Assembly (NCBI GenBank): GCA_019637225.1
Contig: JAHBWC010000042.1
Span: 1-64,000, forward strand
Origin: Labilithrix sp.
Lineage (GTDB): Bacteria > Myxococcota_A > Polyangia > Polyangiales > Polyangiaceae
Direction: 5' to 3'
Length of the DNA: 64,000 nt
Position numbers and translations under genes: made by a program. The notes under the pieces are model-generated. The model did no database searches, was not told where the DNA came from, and was given only the letters and a program-made list of their open reading frames with translations. The stretch's first letter is position 1, and each line of letters begins with the position of its first letter. Positions 1 to 9,810 of this stretch are shown here, one piece after another.

Positions 1-62
1 GCTGAAGGGCGAGCGACAAGGGCCGCGAACGCGAAGAACGAGAACGACAAGGAGCCACCGTG

Positions 63-869
63 ATGTCCACCGCATTCGTCGACGTCGTCCGCCTCTGCAA
101 GACGTACTCGCAGGGTCCGCTCGCGACGCCCGTGCTCCGCGAGGTGTCGATGGGCTTCGAGCGCGGCTCGTTCAGCGCGATCGTCGGGCCGTCCGGCTGC
201 GGAAAGACCACGCTGCTCAGCGTGCTCGGCGCGCTCGACGCCGGCGACACCGGCCAGGTCGTCGTCGACGGGCTCGATCTGATGCGGGCGTCCGCGCGCG
301 AGCTGACGGAGTACCGCCGCCGCTCGATCGGCTTCGTCTTCCAGTTCTACAACCTGCTCCCGTCGCTCACGGCGGCGGAGAACGTCGAGTCCGGGCTCGA
401 GTTCCTCGGGCTGACGGCCGCGGCGCGCCGCGCCCGCGCGCTCGACTGGCTCGCGCGCGTCGGGATGGCCGACCTCGCCTCGCGCTTCCCGGCGCAGCTC
501 TCCGGCGGCCAGCAGCAGCGCGTCGCCGTGGCGCGGGTGCTCGCGCGGGAGCCGAAGCTCCTCCTCGCCGACGAGCCCACCGGAAACCTCGACGAGGAGT
601 CGGGCGAGCGCATCTTCGCCTGCATGAAGGCCCTCCAGCGCGAGAGCGGCGTCACCTGCATCATGGTGACCCACGACGCCGACCTCGCCGCGCGCGTCGA
701 CGCGGTGGTGCGCCTGCGCGACGGACGCGTCGTCGAAGAGACGTTCGCGCGGAGCGGCGAGGTTCCGATCGTCCGTCCGCGCCAGGAGTCCGGCACCGAG
801 GCGACCCTGCGCGGCGGCCGGCACGCAGCCGCGGTCTCGAGCCTCCGCGCCGTCGGCAACTGGCGATGA
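63..869 (+). CDS. ABC transporter ATP-binding protein (MacB/LolD type)
   Basis: ATPase of an ABC exporter or lipoprotein/lipid-extraction system, 268 aa, acting on the cytoplasmic face with the permease encoded next. Visible motifs are Walker A GPSGCGKT (about 42-49), the Q-loop (FVFQF, about 94), the signature LSGGQ (146-150), Walker B LLLADEPTGNLD (from 166) and the H-loop His at about 204. The LSGGQQQRVAVAR and DEPTGNLD forms are typical of the MacB/LolD/FtsE group. I chose the ATG at 63 because AAGGAG ends 8 nt before it; a GTG at 60 is also possible. The stop overlaps the permease start by 4 bp (ATGA), so translation is probably coupled. The 59 bases upstream hold only the end of whatever precedes the window. 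The substrate cannot be read from sequence. Confidence 0.93.
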   Translation: MSTAFVDVVRLCKTYSQGPLATPVLREVSMGFERGSFSAIVGPSGCGKTTLLSVLGALDAGDTGQVVVDGLDLMRASARELTEYRRRSIGFVFQFYNLLPSLTAAENVESGLEFLGLTAAARRARALDWLARVGMADLASRFPAQLSGGQQQRVAVARVLAREPKLLLADEPTGNLDEESGERIFACMKALQRESGVTCIMVTHDADLAARVDAVVRLRDGRVVEETFARSGEVPIVRPRQESGTEATLRGGRHAAAVSSLRAVGNWR

Positions 870-3412
870 AAACGCTCCTCCGCTTCGCCTGGCGCGAGCT
901 CCTCCGCGCGAAGGGTCGCTTCGCGCTGATCGCGCTGATCCTCACCATCCAGGCCGCGGCGCTGGGCGGCGGCTACCTCGCGCAGGAGAGCCTCTACCAC
1001 ACGCGCGACACCTGGTCGGAGAGGCTCCGGCTCGCCGACCTCGACGTGCAGTTCGTCCCGGCGTCCGCCGAAGAGATGCCCTCGCTCGAGGCGCTCGCGC
1101 GCATTCCCGGCGTGTCCGCGGTGAACCGGCGCTTCATCGCGCTCGGCTACGTCGAGCGGGCCGACGGCGCCCAGGCCGACGCGCGGCCCCTCCCCGTCGT
1201 CATCCAGTACCTCGATCCGTCGACCCACCCGCCGGTGAACGACGTCGAGCTCCTCTCGGGCACCTGGCTCGAGCGCGGCAAGCCGGAGCGCGCGATCGTC
1301 GATCGGTCGTTCGCGGCCGCGCACGGGCTGGCGATCGGCGACGCGATCGTCGTCAACCCGCGGCGCTTCGCGTCGCGGTTCGAGGTCGCCGGCACCGGCC
1401 TCTCGGCCGAGTACCTCGTGCCGACCGCGAACCCGGAGCTCCTCGTGCCGCACAAGGGCTCGCTCGGCATCGTGTACGCCTCGCGCGAGGCGCTCGACCG
1501 GATGTTCTCCGAGGAGCTCTACAACGACGTCGTCGTCACGTTCGCCGAGGGCGCCGACGCGCGCGCGACGACCGACGCGGTGCTCGCGGCGCTCGGCAAG
1601 CTCGAGATCGAGCGCGTCGTCACGAAGAAGGCGACGTTCGGCTATCGCTTCATCGACGTGATGCTCTCGGGCTCGCGCTCGGTCACGCCGATCATCGCGC
1701 TGATCGTGGCGCTCATGGCGGCGATCGTCGCGTTCCTCTCGGTGCATCGCCTCATCGCCGAGCGACGCCGCGAGATCGGCTGCCTCCTCGCCCAGGGCTT
1801 CTCGCCGGCCCAGCTCGCGGCGTGCTTCTTCGCGCTCGGCCTCGCGCCCGGCGTGGCCGGCGGCCTCGCCGGCATCCCCGCGGCGATGCTCTTCGCCCGG
1901 AAGGTGACGCGCACGACCGCGAGCATCTCCGGGTTCCCGGACCCGATCATGGCGTGGGACGCGCGCTGGCTCGCGGCCGCGGCGGGCACGGCGGTCCTCG
2001 TCGGCCTCCTCTCCGCGCTCCCGCCGACGCTCGGCGTCCTCCGCATGCGGCCGTCGCAGGCGCTCCGCGCGTCCGGCGAGGTCCGGTTCGCGGGCCTCCC
2101 CGCCCCGCTCGAGCGGCTGCTCGGCCGGCTCGAGGGCTCCGGGAGCACGGCCGTGCGCTACGCCCTCCGGAACGTGTTCCGCCGCGTCCGCCTCTCGCTC
2201 GCGACCGCCACGCTCGTCGCGCTCGCGGTCGCGCTGCCGGCGGGCCTCCTCACGTCGATCGCCTCGTGGGACACGTGGGCGAAGGACCAGGCCTCGCGCC
2301 TCCACTGGGACGCGATCGCCTCGTTCAAGGTGCCGCTCACCGAGGCGCACGCGCGCGAGGTCATGGCGGACAAGGGCATCGCCGCGTGGGACGGCTACGT
2401 CCAGGGCTACGCGACGGTGCGGCGCGAGGACGGCGTGAACGAGGAGATGCGCGTGCGCGGCCTCCCCGCGCGGAGCGATCTCGTCGAGCTCTCGCTCACC
2501 GCGGGGCGCCCGTTCACGAGCGACGACGCCGACGAGGCGATCATGAACACCGCCTTCGCCGGCGGGCGAACGCCACGCGTCGGCGAGCGCGTCACGGTCG
2601 TGAAGAAGGGCGTCGCCCGGCGCCTCGTGGTCGTCGGCCTCGTCACGGACGCGGCGCTCTCCACCATCGTCGTCCCGCGCGGCGTGGCGGCGCGCCTCTT
2701 CGGGCTCGAGGGCAAGATGTCCGGCGCCTACGTCCGCTTCGGCGCGCCGCCCGCGGCCGCCGCGAGCGCGCTCGCCGCCTCGAAGGTGGAGGCGCAGCCG
2801 ACCGAGACGAACGCCGAGATCCTCGAGCGGCTCGACCTCGACGACGCCGTCGCCGAGGCGCTCCCCACCGCGGCGGCGGCTCCGGCGATCGCGGAGGCGC
2901 GCGGCGCGAGGGATCCGAAGAGCGCGCTGCTCGACGACGAGCTCGTCACGAGCGTCGAGGTCCGCGCGGAGTACGCCGACGCCACGCTCAAGTACCTCTC
3001 CTCCTTCAACGTCATCGTCGTGCCCTTCGTCGGGCTGAGCGGCGTCCTCGCGTTCTTCTTCCTCCTCAGCGTGCTCGGGTTCCTTCTGCTCGAGCGGGAG
3101 ACGGAGTACGCGACGCTCCGCTCGATGGGCTACGCGGGCTCCGAGATCGCCCGCATCGTCCTCACCGAGGTCGGGGTGCTCGCCGCGGGGGGTCTCGTGA
3201 TATCCCTCGGCACGTGGGCCCTCACGGCGTACGCGCTGCGGGAGCCGATGGCCAGGACCTGGTTTGCGATCCCGCTCGACTTCCGCGCGCACGACTTCGC
3301 CGTCGCCTCGGTGCCGACGCTCCTCTTCCTCGGCCTCGCCGCGCTGCCGGGCATCCGCGCCCTCATGCGCCTCGACCTCTCGTCGTCGCTGCGCGGCCGG
3401 GCGCTCGGCTGA
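866..3412 (+). CDS. ABC transporter permease with two FtsX-like domains
   Basis: Inner-membrane permease, 848 aa, partner of the overlapping upstream ATPase. It has an N-terminal membrane segment (about 15-37), a large periplasmic domain, and a block of three helices (about 270-400) around IIALIVALMAAIVAFL. A second N-terminal-like helix (LSLATATLVALAVALPAGLL) starts the second half, followed by another periplasmic domain and three C-terminal helices beginning near FNVIVVPFVGLSGVLAFFFL. The duplicated TM-periplasmic-TM3 plan is that of fused FtsX/MacB-type permeases (about 800 aa), which do mechanical work on outer-membrane-bound cargo rather than importing solutes. The ATG overlaps the ATPase stop. 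The outer-membrane barrel that follows suggests export or trafficking of lipid or lipoprotein; that is inference. Confidence 0.9.
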   Translation: MKTLLRFAWRELLRAKGRFALIALILTIQAAALGGGYLAQESLYHTRDTWSERLRLADLDVQFVPASAEEMPSLEALARIPGVSAVNRRFIALGYVERADGAQADARPLPVVIQYLDPSTHPPVNDVELLSGTWLERGKPERAIVDRSFAAAHGLAIGDAIVVNPRRFASRFEVAGTGLSAEYLVPTANPELLVPHKGSLGIVYASREALDRMFSEELYNDVVVTFAEGADARATTDAVLAALGKLEIERVVTKKATFGYRFIDVMLSGSRSVTPIIALIVALMAAIVAFLSVHRLIAERRREIGCLLAQGFSPAQLAACFFALGLAPGVAGGLAGIPAAMLFARKVTRTTASISGFPDPIMAWDARWLAAAAGTAVLVGLLSALPPTLGVLRMRPSQALRASGEVRFAGLPAPLERLLGRLEGSGSTAVRYALRNVFRRVRLSLATATLVALAVALPAGLLTSIASWDTWAKDQASRLHWDAIASFKVPLTEAHAREVMADKGIAAWDGYVQGYATVRREDGVNEEMRVRGLPARSDLVELSLTAGRPFTSDDADEAIMNTAFAGGRTPRVGERVTVVKKGVARRLVVVGLVTDAALSTIVVPRGVAARLFGLEGKMSGAYVRFGAPPAAAASALAASKVEAQPTETNAEILERLDLDDAVAEALPTAAAAPAIAEARGARDPKSALLDDELVTSVEVRAEYADATLKYLSSFNVIVVPFVGLSGVLAFFFLLSVLGFLLLERETEYATLRSMGYAGSEIARIVLTEVGVLAAGGLVISLGTWALTAYALREPMARTWFAIPLDFRAHDFAVASVPTLLFLGLAALPGIRALMRLDLSSSLRGRALG

Positions 3413-3440
3413 GCGTAGCCTCGCGCCGGAGCCGTCCGTC

Positions 3441-5126
3441 GTGAGGGCCGCGCGAGCCCGCACGACCGCGTGGCTCGTCGCGCTGGGCGTCGCGCTCGGG
3501 TGCGCCGCGACGGCGACGAGCGCGCGCGCCCAGGACACGCCGGCGCGCGAAGAGCCCGAGCGCCCCGCGGACAAGCCCGGCGACACCGCGAACGGCGACG
3601 AGGACATCGTCGAGGTGCTCGACGACGGACCGGAGACGCCGGCCGGTCCGGCCGCCAAGGCCGCGCCCGAGCCCGCCAAGAGCGACAAGGTCGAGCTCCG
3701 CGGCTTCGCGCGGACGACGCTGCAGGTCGGCCTTCCAGGCGAAGGCAGCGCCCCGCGCGTGACGAACGGCGCGCGCACGCCGAACGAGCAGCAGGTCGGC
3801 TACGAGCGGGCGTCGAGCGTGAACCAGGCCTACCTCGACGTCCGCTACACGCGCGGCAAGTCGTTCCAGGCGGTCCTCTCGGGCTCGCTCGCGTACACTG
3901 CGTCGCTCATGGAGGGGCGCGCCGGCGAGCGCTTCGACTCGCGCGAGGTGCGCACGGTCCTGCTCGAGCCGCTCCTCCGCGAGGCGTACCTCGGCTTCTA
4001 CAGCGAGCGCGTCGACGTGCGCCTCGGCCAGCAGCGGATCGTGTGGGGCAACTCCGACGCCGCGGCGCCGAACGACGTCCTCAACGCGCGCGACACGAGA
4101 AACCGCATGCAGCTCGATCCGGAGATGGTCCACATCCCGACGCTCGCGGCGCGGGCGGACTTCGATCTCGGGATCGCGGTGCTCGGCGTCGTCGCGCAGC
4201 CGTTCTTCATCCCGGACCGCGCGTCGATCTACGGAGCCAACTGGTCGCTCGTGCAGCCCGACGCTCCGCGCCACGTCCGCAAGTTCTTCGGCACCTACGG
4301 GGGCGATCGCGATCCGGCCGAGGTCGACGGCGCCCTCGTGCGCGCGCGCGCCGCGAACCAGAACGCGCTCGCGGGCGCGTCGATCGGGACGTCGCTGCGC
4401 TTCCACTTCGGCAGCTTCGACGCGTCGTACTACTACCACTACGGCCGCGATCGCACGCCGTTCGTCTACCTCGATCCGAACGTCGCGACCGCGTTCGACG
4501 CCGCGAAGAGCGACTCGAACCCGACGGGCGAGGACTTCGAGGTCATCTACGGCGCGCAGAAGAAGGCCGCCGCCTCGTACGGCGGCCCGTTCGTCGTCCA
4601 GTACGTTCGACGCCACCACGTCGGCACCGATCTGACGACGACCGCCGGCCCGCTCGTCCTGCGCCTGGACGCCGCCTTCGACAGCGCGATGACGTTCTAC
4701 ACGAAGCAGAACCTCAACTCCGTCGCGCGGCCGACCGCGCAGGCGGTGCTCGGCGCCGAGTACCAGCGCGGCTTCGGCAAGGTCATCGTCGTCGAAGCGT
4801 CGTACATGCGCCTGCTCGGCCCCGAGGTCCCGATCGTCCCCGCCCCCAACCAGGCCAACGGCGGGCCGCTCCTGTTCGTGAGGGACGACAACCTCGGCGT
4901 CGCGAACGTGATCCGCTGGACGTTCTTCGAGAACATCGTCGTCGAGGCGCGCTCGTTCCTCGGCGTCCGCCCGCTCTCGTGGGTGCTCCGTCCGGAGGTG
5001 GGCTGGGCGACGCCCTCGTTCACCGCGCGCGTCGGCTACCTCCTCATCGACGGCGAAGGGGGCTCCTTCGGGAGCTACTACCGCCGCAACGAGACCGTCT
5101 ACCTGACCACGAGGTACTCGTTCTGA
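3441..5126 (+). CDS. Outer-membrane beta-barrel protein (DUF1302/alginate-export-like)
   Basis: Predicted outer-membrane barrel, 561 aa. The GTG at 3441 gives a classic signal peptide (Arg-rich start, LVALGVALGCAA core, cleavage near SARA-QD); earlier in-frame starts lie inside the permease gene and remove the signal. An acidic, Ala/Pro-rich linker (to about residue 80) precedes a region rich in alternating aromatic strands. This includes the stretch RLGQQRIVWGNSDAAAPNDV, reminiscent of DUF1302/LbtU-type barrels in which RxGxQxixWG is recurrent. The protein ends in Phe (TTRYSF), the usual BAM-targeting C-terminus. The stop overlaps the next start (TGATG), so it belongs to the ABC operon. DUF1302-like barrels are often found beside RND or ABC lipid-trafficking genes; the function here is inferred. 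Confidence 0.8.
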   Translation: MRAARARTTAWLVALGVALGCAATATSARAQDTPAREEPERPADKPGDTANGDEDIVEVLDDGPETPAGPAAKAAPEPAKSDKVELRGFARTTLQVGLPGEGSAPRVTNGARTPNEQQVGYERASSVNQAYLDVRYTRGKSFQAVLSGSLAYTASLMEGRAGERFDSREVRTVLLEPLLREAYLGFYSERVDVRLGQQRIVWGNSDAAAPNDVLNARDTRNRMQLDPEMVHIPTLAARADFDLGIAVLGVVAQPFFIPDRASIYGANWSLVQPDAPRHVRKFFGTYGGDRDPAEVDGALVRARAANQNALAGASIGTSLRFHFGSFDASYYYHYGRDRTPFVYLDPNVATAFDAAKSDSNPTGEDFEVIYGAQKKAAASYGGPFVVQYVRRHHVGTDLTTTAGPLVLRLDAAFDSAMTFYTKQNLNSVARPTAQAVLGAEYQRGFGKVIVVEASYMRLLGPEVPIVPAPNQANGGPLLFVRDDNLGVANVIRWTFFENIVVEARSFLGVRPLSWVLRPEVGWATPSFTARVGYLLIDGEGGSFGSYYRRNETVYLTTRYSF

Positions 5127-6244
5127 TGCTCCGCCCTCTTCGCTCCACCAGGTCGCGCGCGCGCCTCGTCACCGCCTCCGTCGTCGCGCTCGTGCTCACC
5201 ACGCTGGCTCCCGTCGGCGCGGAGGCCGCGCCGAGGCGCCCGAGCTCGAAGGCCCAGGTCGACTCGGCCGTCGAGGAGGCCGCGAAGGCGCGGTACGCCG
5301 AGGGCTTCCGCCTCTACACGAAGAGACGCTACGAGGAGGCGCGCGTCGCGTTCTTCCAGGCCACGGCGCTGAAGCGGCGGCCCTCGGCGACGCTGATGCT
5401 CGCCTTGTCGTCGCTCAAGGTGGGGCGCTGGCTCGACGCCGCGCGCGAGCTCGACGCCTACGTCTCCGAGGTCGGCGAGGTCCCGCCGAAGCTCCGCGAG
5501 ATCGTCGAAGCCGGCCGGCGCGAGGCGGAGCGGCACATCGGCCGCCTCCGCTTCGACGTGCCGGAGGGCGCCGAGGTCACGGTCGACGGCGAGCGCGTCG
5601 CGCGCCTCGACGAGCCGCTCGACGTCACGGCGGGGCGTCACGTCGTCGTGGTCACGCACCGCGACGAGAAGAAGACGGAGACCGTCGAGGCCGTCGCGGG
5701 CGGGACGGTCGACGTGAAGCCGTCGTTCGTCCCGAAGGCCCTCGTCCCGACGGCGGACACGCGCACGCGTCCGCTCCCGCCGAAGTCCGAGGACGCCGCG
5801 GCCGCGACGGAGGGCCCGAGCCTCCTCTCGCCACCCGCGACGACGTGGCCCGTCTACGTCGCGGGCGCGATCGGGCTCGGCGGCCTCGCGACCGCCGCGA
5901 TCTTCGGCGGCCTTGCCGCCAACTCGAGCCACGCGGTCGACGTCGCGAGCGAGACGCTCACCCGCAACGGCCAGTCGCGCGCGACGTGCGACCAGCAGAC
6001 GATCGCGGCGCCGTTCGACGGCATCTGCCGGACGCTGCGCAAGAACGATCAGCTCGCGCGCGATCACCAGGGCACGTTCGGCGCGGCGGCGATCGTCGGC
6101 GTGTCGGCGACGGCGATCGCCGTCGGGTGGTTTCTCCTGGCGCCGAAGGAGCGCGCGGGCAAGGAGCCGGAGAGCGGAGCGCGCGTCGTGCCGTGGGTCG
6201 GCCGCGACGGCGGGGGCGGCGCCACGCTCCAGGGTCGCTTCTGA
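5126..6244 (+). CDS. Exported TPR/PEGA-like membrane protein
   Basis: 372-aa envelope protein and last gene of the ABC/barrel operon; its ATG shares a base with the preceding stop. An N-terminal signal sequence (VTASVVALVLTTLAPVGAEA) is followed by a TPR-like helical region (about 45-130, with YAEGFRLYTKRRYEEARVAF). A PEGA-like beta domain comes next (about 140-205: GRLRFDVPEGAEVTVDGERV to TAGRHVVVVTH), then a charged linker. Two membrane helices lie near the C-terminus (VYVAGAIGLGGLATAAIF and AAAIVGVSATAIAVGWFLL). This architecture is common and expanded in myxobacteria. The gene at 17949 is a paralogue in organisation. A role as scaffold or tether for the exporter is plausible but not shown. 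Confidence 0.82.
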   Translation: MLRPLRSTRSRARLVTASVVALVLTTLAPVGAEAAPRRPSSKAQVDSAVEEAAKARYAEGFRLYTKRRYEEARVAFFQATALKRRPSATLMLALSSLKVGRWLDAARELDAYVSEVGEVPPKLREIVEAGRREAERHIGRLRFDVPEGAEVTVDGERVARLDEPLDVTAGRHVVVVTHRDEKKTETVEAVAGGTVDVKPSFVPKALVPTADTRTRPLPPKSEDAAAATEGPSLLSPPATTWPVYVAGAIGLGGLATAAIFGGLAANSSHAVDVASETLTRNGQSRATCDQQTIAAPFDGICRTLRKNDQLARDHQGTFGAAAIVGVSATAIAVGWFLLAPKERAGKEPESGARVVPWVGRDGGGGATLQGRF

Positions 6245-6266
6245 GGGAGCCGCGCGGGCGGCGCGA

Positions 6267-6797
6267 TCAGGCGCCGGTGCCGGAGCTCTGGACCTTCTGC
6301 AGCTTCACGCCGCCGCCCTTCTTGCCGGCCTTGCGCGCGGGAGCCTTCTTCTTGCCGCCCTTCGAGGCCGCGTACGCGGCGGAGGCCGTCGCAGGCGTGT
6401 AGTCGGGAGCCGCTTTGGCGGTCGAAGGCGGCGCGGGCTCGGGCGCCGCGGGCGCGGGCGGGGGCTCGGCGGCCGGCGGAGGCGCGGTCACCGCGACGGG
6501 CGGCGGAGGAGCCGCGGCCGCCGACGCCGCCTCGGCCTCCTTGCTCCCACCGGACGCGATCGCGGCGATCAGGATCCCGAGCACCGCCATCGCGCCGACG
6601 GCGCCGCCGATGATCTTGGTGCGCTTCTTCGCCTTTTGCTGAGCCACGGCCAGCGCGTCGAGATCGTCGTCGGGGCCGGCGACGGTGTCGAAGCTCACGG
6701 CCGGCGGTGGGGCGCTCGGCGCGGGCGCCGAGAGGCGCTCCTCTTCTTCCTTGTGGATCGCGAAGAGGTCGATGATTCCCGAGTCCCGCATGCTCAT
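6267..6797 (-). CDS. Pro/Ala-rich single-pass membrane protein, unknown function
   Basis: 176-aa protein of no recognised family. It starts MSMRDSGIIDLFAIHKEEEE, has an acidic stretch, and one membrane helix (about 63-83, KIIGGAVGAMAVLGILIAAI). A Pro/Ala-rich linker and a Lys/Gly-rich basic tail (GGKKKAPARKAGKKGGG) follow. A short cytosolic acidic head, single helix and long Pro/Ala tail is a layout seen in many myxobacterial envelope proteins. The ATG at 6797 is preferred to the frame's upstream start because the extra 32 residues read like intergenic sequence; ATG 6791 is an alternative and neither has a clear ribosome site. It converges on the upstream operon with only 22 bp between stops. 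Confidence 0.65.
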   Translation of the reverse strand: MSMRDSGIIDLFAIHKEEEERLSAPAPSAPPPAVSFDTVAGPDDDLDALAVAQQKAKKRTKIIGGAVGAMAVLGILIAAIASGGSKEAEAASAAAAPPPPVAVTAPPPAAEPPPAPAAPEPAPPSTAKAAPDYTPATASAAYAASKGGKKKAPARKAGKKGGGVKLQKVQSSGTGA

Positions 6798-7139
6798 GGC
6801 TGACGTTGGAGCAAGAACGCGACCATACGGCGAGGCGCTCACCGGCGCCGAAAACCCGTGTAAAATTCGCCAGATGAAAAGCTCCGCTGTCACGGGACGG
6901 GCAAACTGGATCCCTTCGCCCCCGCCTCGCAGCCCTCAGCGACCTTCAGGATCGTTCGAGGAGGAGGTAGGCGCATCTCACACGCGGCCGGTCTCCCACG
7001 CGCGCTGCCCGACGCGCGCTGGAAGAGTCGAGCCGCCGCGACGCGACGCGGCCCAGCCGCGCAGCGACACGGCCAGCCGCAGCGACACAGCCAGAGGAGG
7101 TCGCAACGCCCTGCCCGCTCTGGTAGAGGGCTGGGCATC
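6798..7139. other. Intergenic region between divergent genes
   Basis: About 340 bp between the divergent membrane-protein gene and the tryptophan dioxygenase gene. It must hold both promoters, and the AT-richer patch near 6858-6885 is the likeliest site, but I see no convincing -35/-10 pair. Two imperfect 18-bp tandem units beginning GCAGCGACAC lie at 7061-7096. No gene is supported here. Confidence 0.5.
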
Positions 7140-8255
<1,116 letters not shown>

Positions 8256-8307
8256 CGAATCTTCATCGCGCCCCCTCGTTCGCGCGCTCCGTCCGGCATC
8301 AAACAGA

Positions 8308-8336
8308 ACGGCCCGAGCCGCGAGGGCTCGAGCCGT
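8308..8336 (-). terminator. Hairpin terminator between convergent genes
   Basis: Inverted repeat with 12-base arms (8308-8319 and 8325-8336, core GGCTCGAGCC) and a 5-base loop. The single mismatch is a C-A on the plus transcript but a G-U pair on the minus transcript. The minus strand then runs into a T-rich stretch (TTCTGTTT), so it best serves the lipoprotein gene ending at 8369 and may also stop kynA. Confidence 0.65.
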
Positions 8337-8368
8337 CCGAAGTCAGGCAAGGAAGCGACCGTCGCGGC

Positions 8369-9511
8369 CTACTCGACCGTCTCGGTCCTCACGTTGAGCT
8401 TCACGGGCCCGGTCGAATCGGCCGGCTTCGCGGCGTCGTACGCCGTCCGCGCGGCGACGAAGACCGTCACCGTCCCGCCCGCGGGGATCGTGACCTTGCG
8501 CGTTCCGTCGAGGGACGCGTGCTTGTTGTCCCCCGTCAGCGACGAGGTCCCGAGCGAGTTCGTCCCCTTCTCGCACGCCTTCCGCGCTTCGTCGGCGGTC
8601 GGGGAGACGGCGCCGGCGTACGAGGCCAGCGTCGTGGGGAGCACGACTCCGCCCGGCGCGACCCCGCTGTAGATCGAGGCCGTCACCGTCTTGGCGAGCG
8701 TGTTCCTCACCTGGATGTACTGGTACGGCGTGCTGATCGTCGTCGAGACCGTCGCGTTCGGGCAGGTCCCGGCGAGCTTCGGAAGCACCTTGCCGGACGT
8801 GAGCACGGCGACCGTCGAGCTGATGCTCCCCACCGTCGGCGCGACGTTGATCGTCGTCGGGGGCGGCGCGCAGTCACTGAAGCCGGGGGCCGAACAGTCG
8901 GCCCTGCACGTCCTTGCGCGGAAGAGGCTCGACGACGCGCAGCCTGCCGACGTGAGCTCCACGGTCCCCGGCGAGCACGAGTCGACGGGCTGACCGGTGC
9001 AGGCCGGCGTCGAGAGCGCGCAGAACTTCGAGCAGACGCGCACGCGCGTTCCGCAGTTGCCGCACGCCTCGGTCACGCTCTCGCCCGGAACGCAGCCGCC
9101 CGCGAGCTCTCCCGTACATGCACTGTACACACTCCAGGAGCCCTGGCCCTGGTCGTCGGCGAGGCACACGGTCGAATGCTTCCCGCAGGCGCCGCACGTC
9201 TTCTCCACGATCGTGTCGAGCGTGGCGCACGAGTCTCCGGGGGTCGGCGGCGGCTTGCCGGCGTCGGCGCCGCCGTCCGATTTGCCGCCGTCCTTCTTCC
9301 CGTTGCCGGCGTCGACCGCGGTCGCGTCGTCGTCGTCATCGCCGGTGCCGCCCGACGAGCTCGGCGGCAAGCCGACCGAGGGCTCCTTCTCCTCCGGCTC
9401 GGTCGCCGTCACGTCGTTGGTCGTCCCGTCCGCAGTGCAACCTGCAAACGTGACCGTCCCGAGCACACACACGATCGCCGTGGCCATCAGACCAGAGCCG
9501 AGCCGACCCAT
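8369..9511 (-). CDS. Secreted Cys-rich lipoprotein, unknown function
   Basis: 380-aa predicted lipoprotein. The signal sequence MGRLGSGLMATAIVCVLGTV ends in the lipobox FAGC. An Asp/Gly-rich linker follows (DDDDD, then DAG and DGG repeats), typical of myxobacterial surface lipoproteins. Next is a Cys-rich middle region (about 95-215, repeated C-x-x-C pairs such as CGACG and CGNCG), then a beta-rich C-terminal half with few Cys. The start at 9511 is fixed by an excellent ribosome site, AGGAGGT, a few bases upstream; the longer frame start is not preferred. No catalytic motif is recognised. The Cys pairs are probably disulphides in a surface-exposed module. It stands alone, after the pntB terminator. 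Confidence 0.8.
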   Translation of the reverse strand: MGRLGSGLMATAIVCVLGTVTFAGCTADGTTNDVTATEPEEKEPSVGLPPSSSGGTGDDDDDATAVDAGNGKKDGGKSDGGADAGKPPPTPGDSCATLDTIVEKTCGACGKHSTVCLADDQGQGSWSVYSACTGELAGGCVPGESVTEACGNCGTRVRVCSKFCALSTPACTGQPVDSCSPGTVELTSAGCASSSLFRARTCRADCSAPGFSDCAPPPTTINVAPTVGSISSTVAVLTSGKVLPKLAGTCPNATVSTTISTPYQYIQVRNTLAKTVTASIYSGVAPGGVVLPTTLASYAGAVSPTADEARKACEKGTNSLGTSSLTGDNKHASLDGTRKVTIPAGGTVTVFVAARTAYDAAKPADSTGPVKLNVRTETVE

Positions 9512-9764
9512 CCGGACCTCCTGTTCGCTCCTCCACGCGCCGAGCCGCGCCATGTGAGCGAAGCGAGTCGGGTGTAGCAGTGCGATCACGTTCGGCAAGC
9601 GGGCCCACGAGCGCGCTTGCCCTGAAATACAGCGGATTCGCGCGCTCCAGCGTTCGCTCGAGCCGACAAGTCGTGCACCGCCGGACCAACATGCGCAGCG
9701 GCTTGCGCGTCTCGCGCGCGGTCCGAATCAAACCGCCGGATCGCCGACGGACCGCCTCTTTCAG

Positions 9765-9805
9765 AAAAAAATGTCGCCGCTTCGGCCCTGCCGGGAGGCC
9801 GAAGC
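9765..9805 (-). terminator. Rho-independent terminator of pntAB
   Basis: Perfect 9-bp stem GCTTCGGCC/GGCCGAAGC with a 9-base loop (arms 9797-9805 and 9779-9787). On the minus strand it is followed 7 bases later by seven consecutive T (plus-strand A at 9765-9771). It begins 6 bp beyond the pntB stop. The rest of 9512-9764 shows no gene and should contain the promoter of the lipoprotein gene. Confidence 0.85.
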
Positions 9806-9810
9806 TCGCG

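Noticed and set aside
347-3778. 1143-aa minus-strand reading frame opposite the ABC operon
   Set aside because: It is Arg/Glu-rich with almost no hydrophobic patterning, and lies opposite well-supported ABC ATPase and permease genes; a product of GC-rich codon bias.
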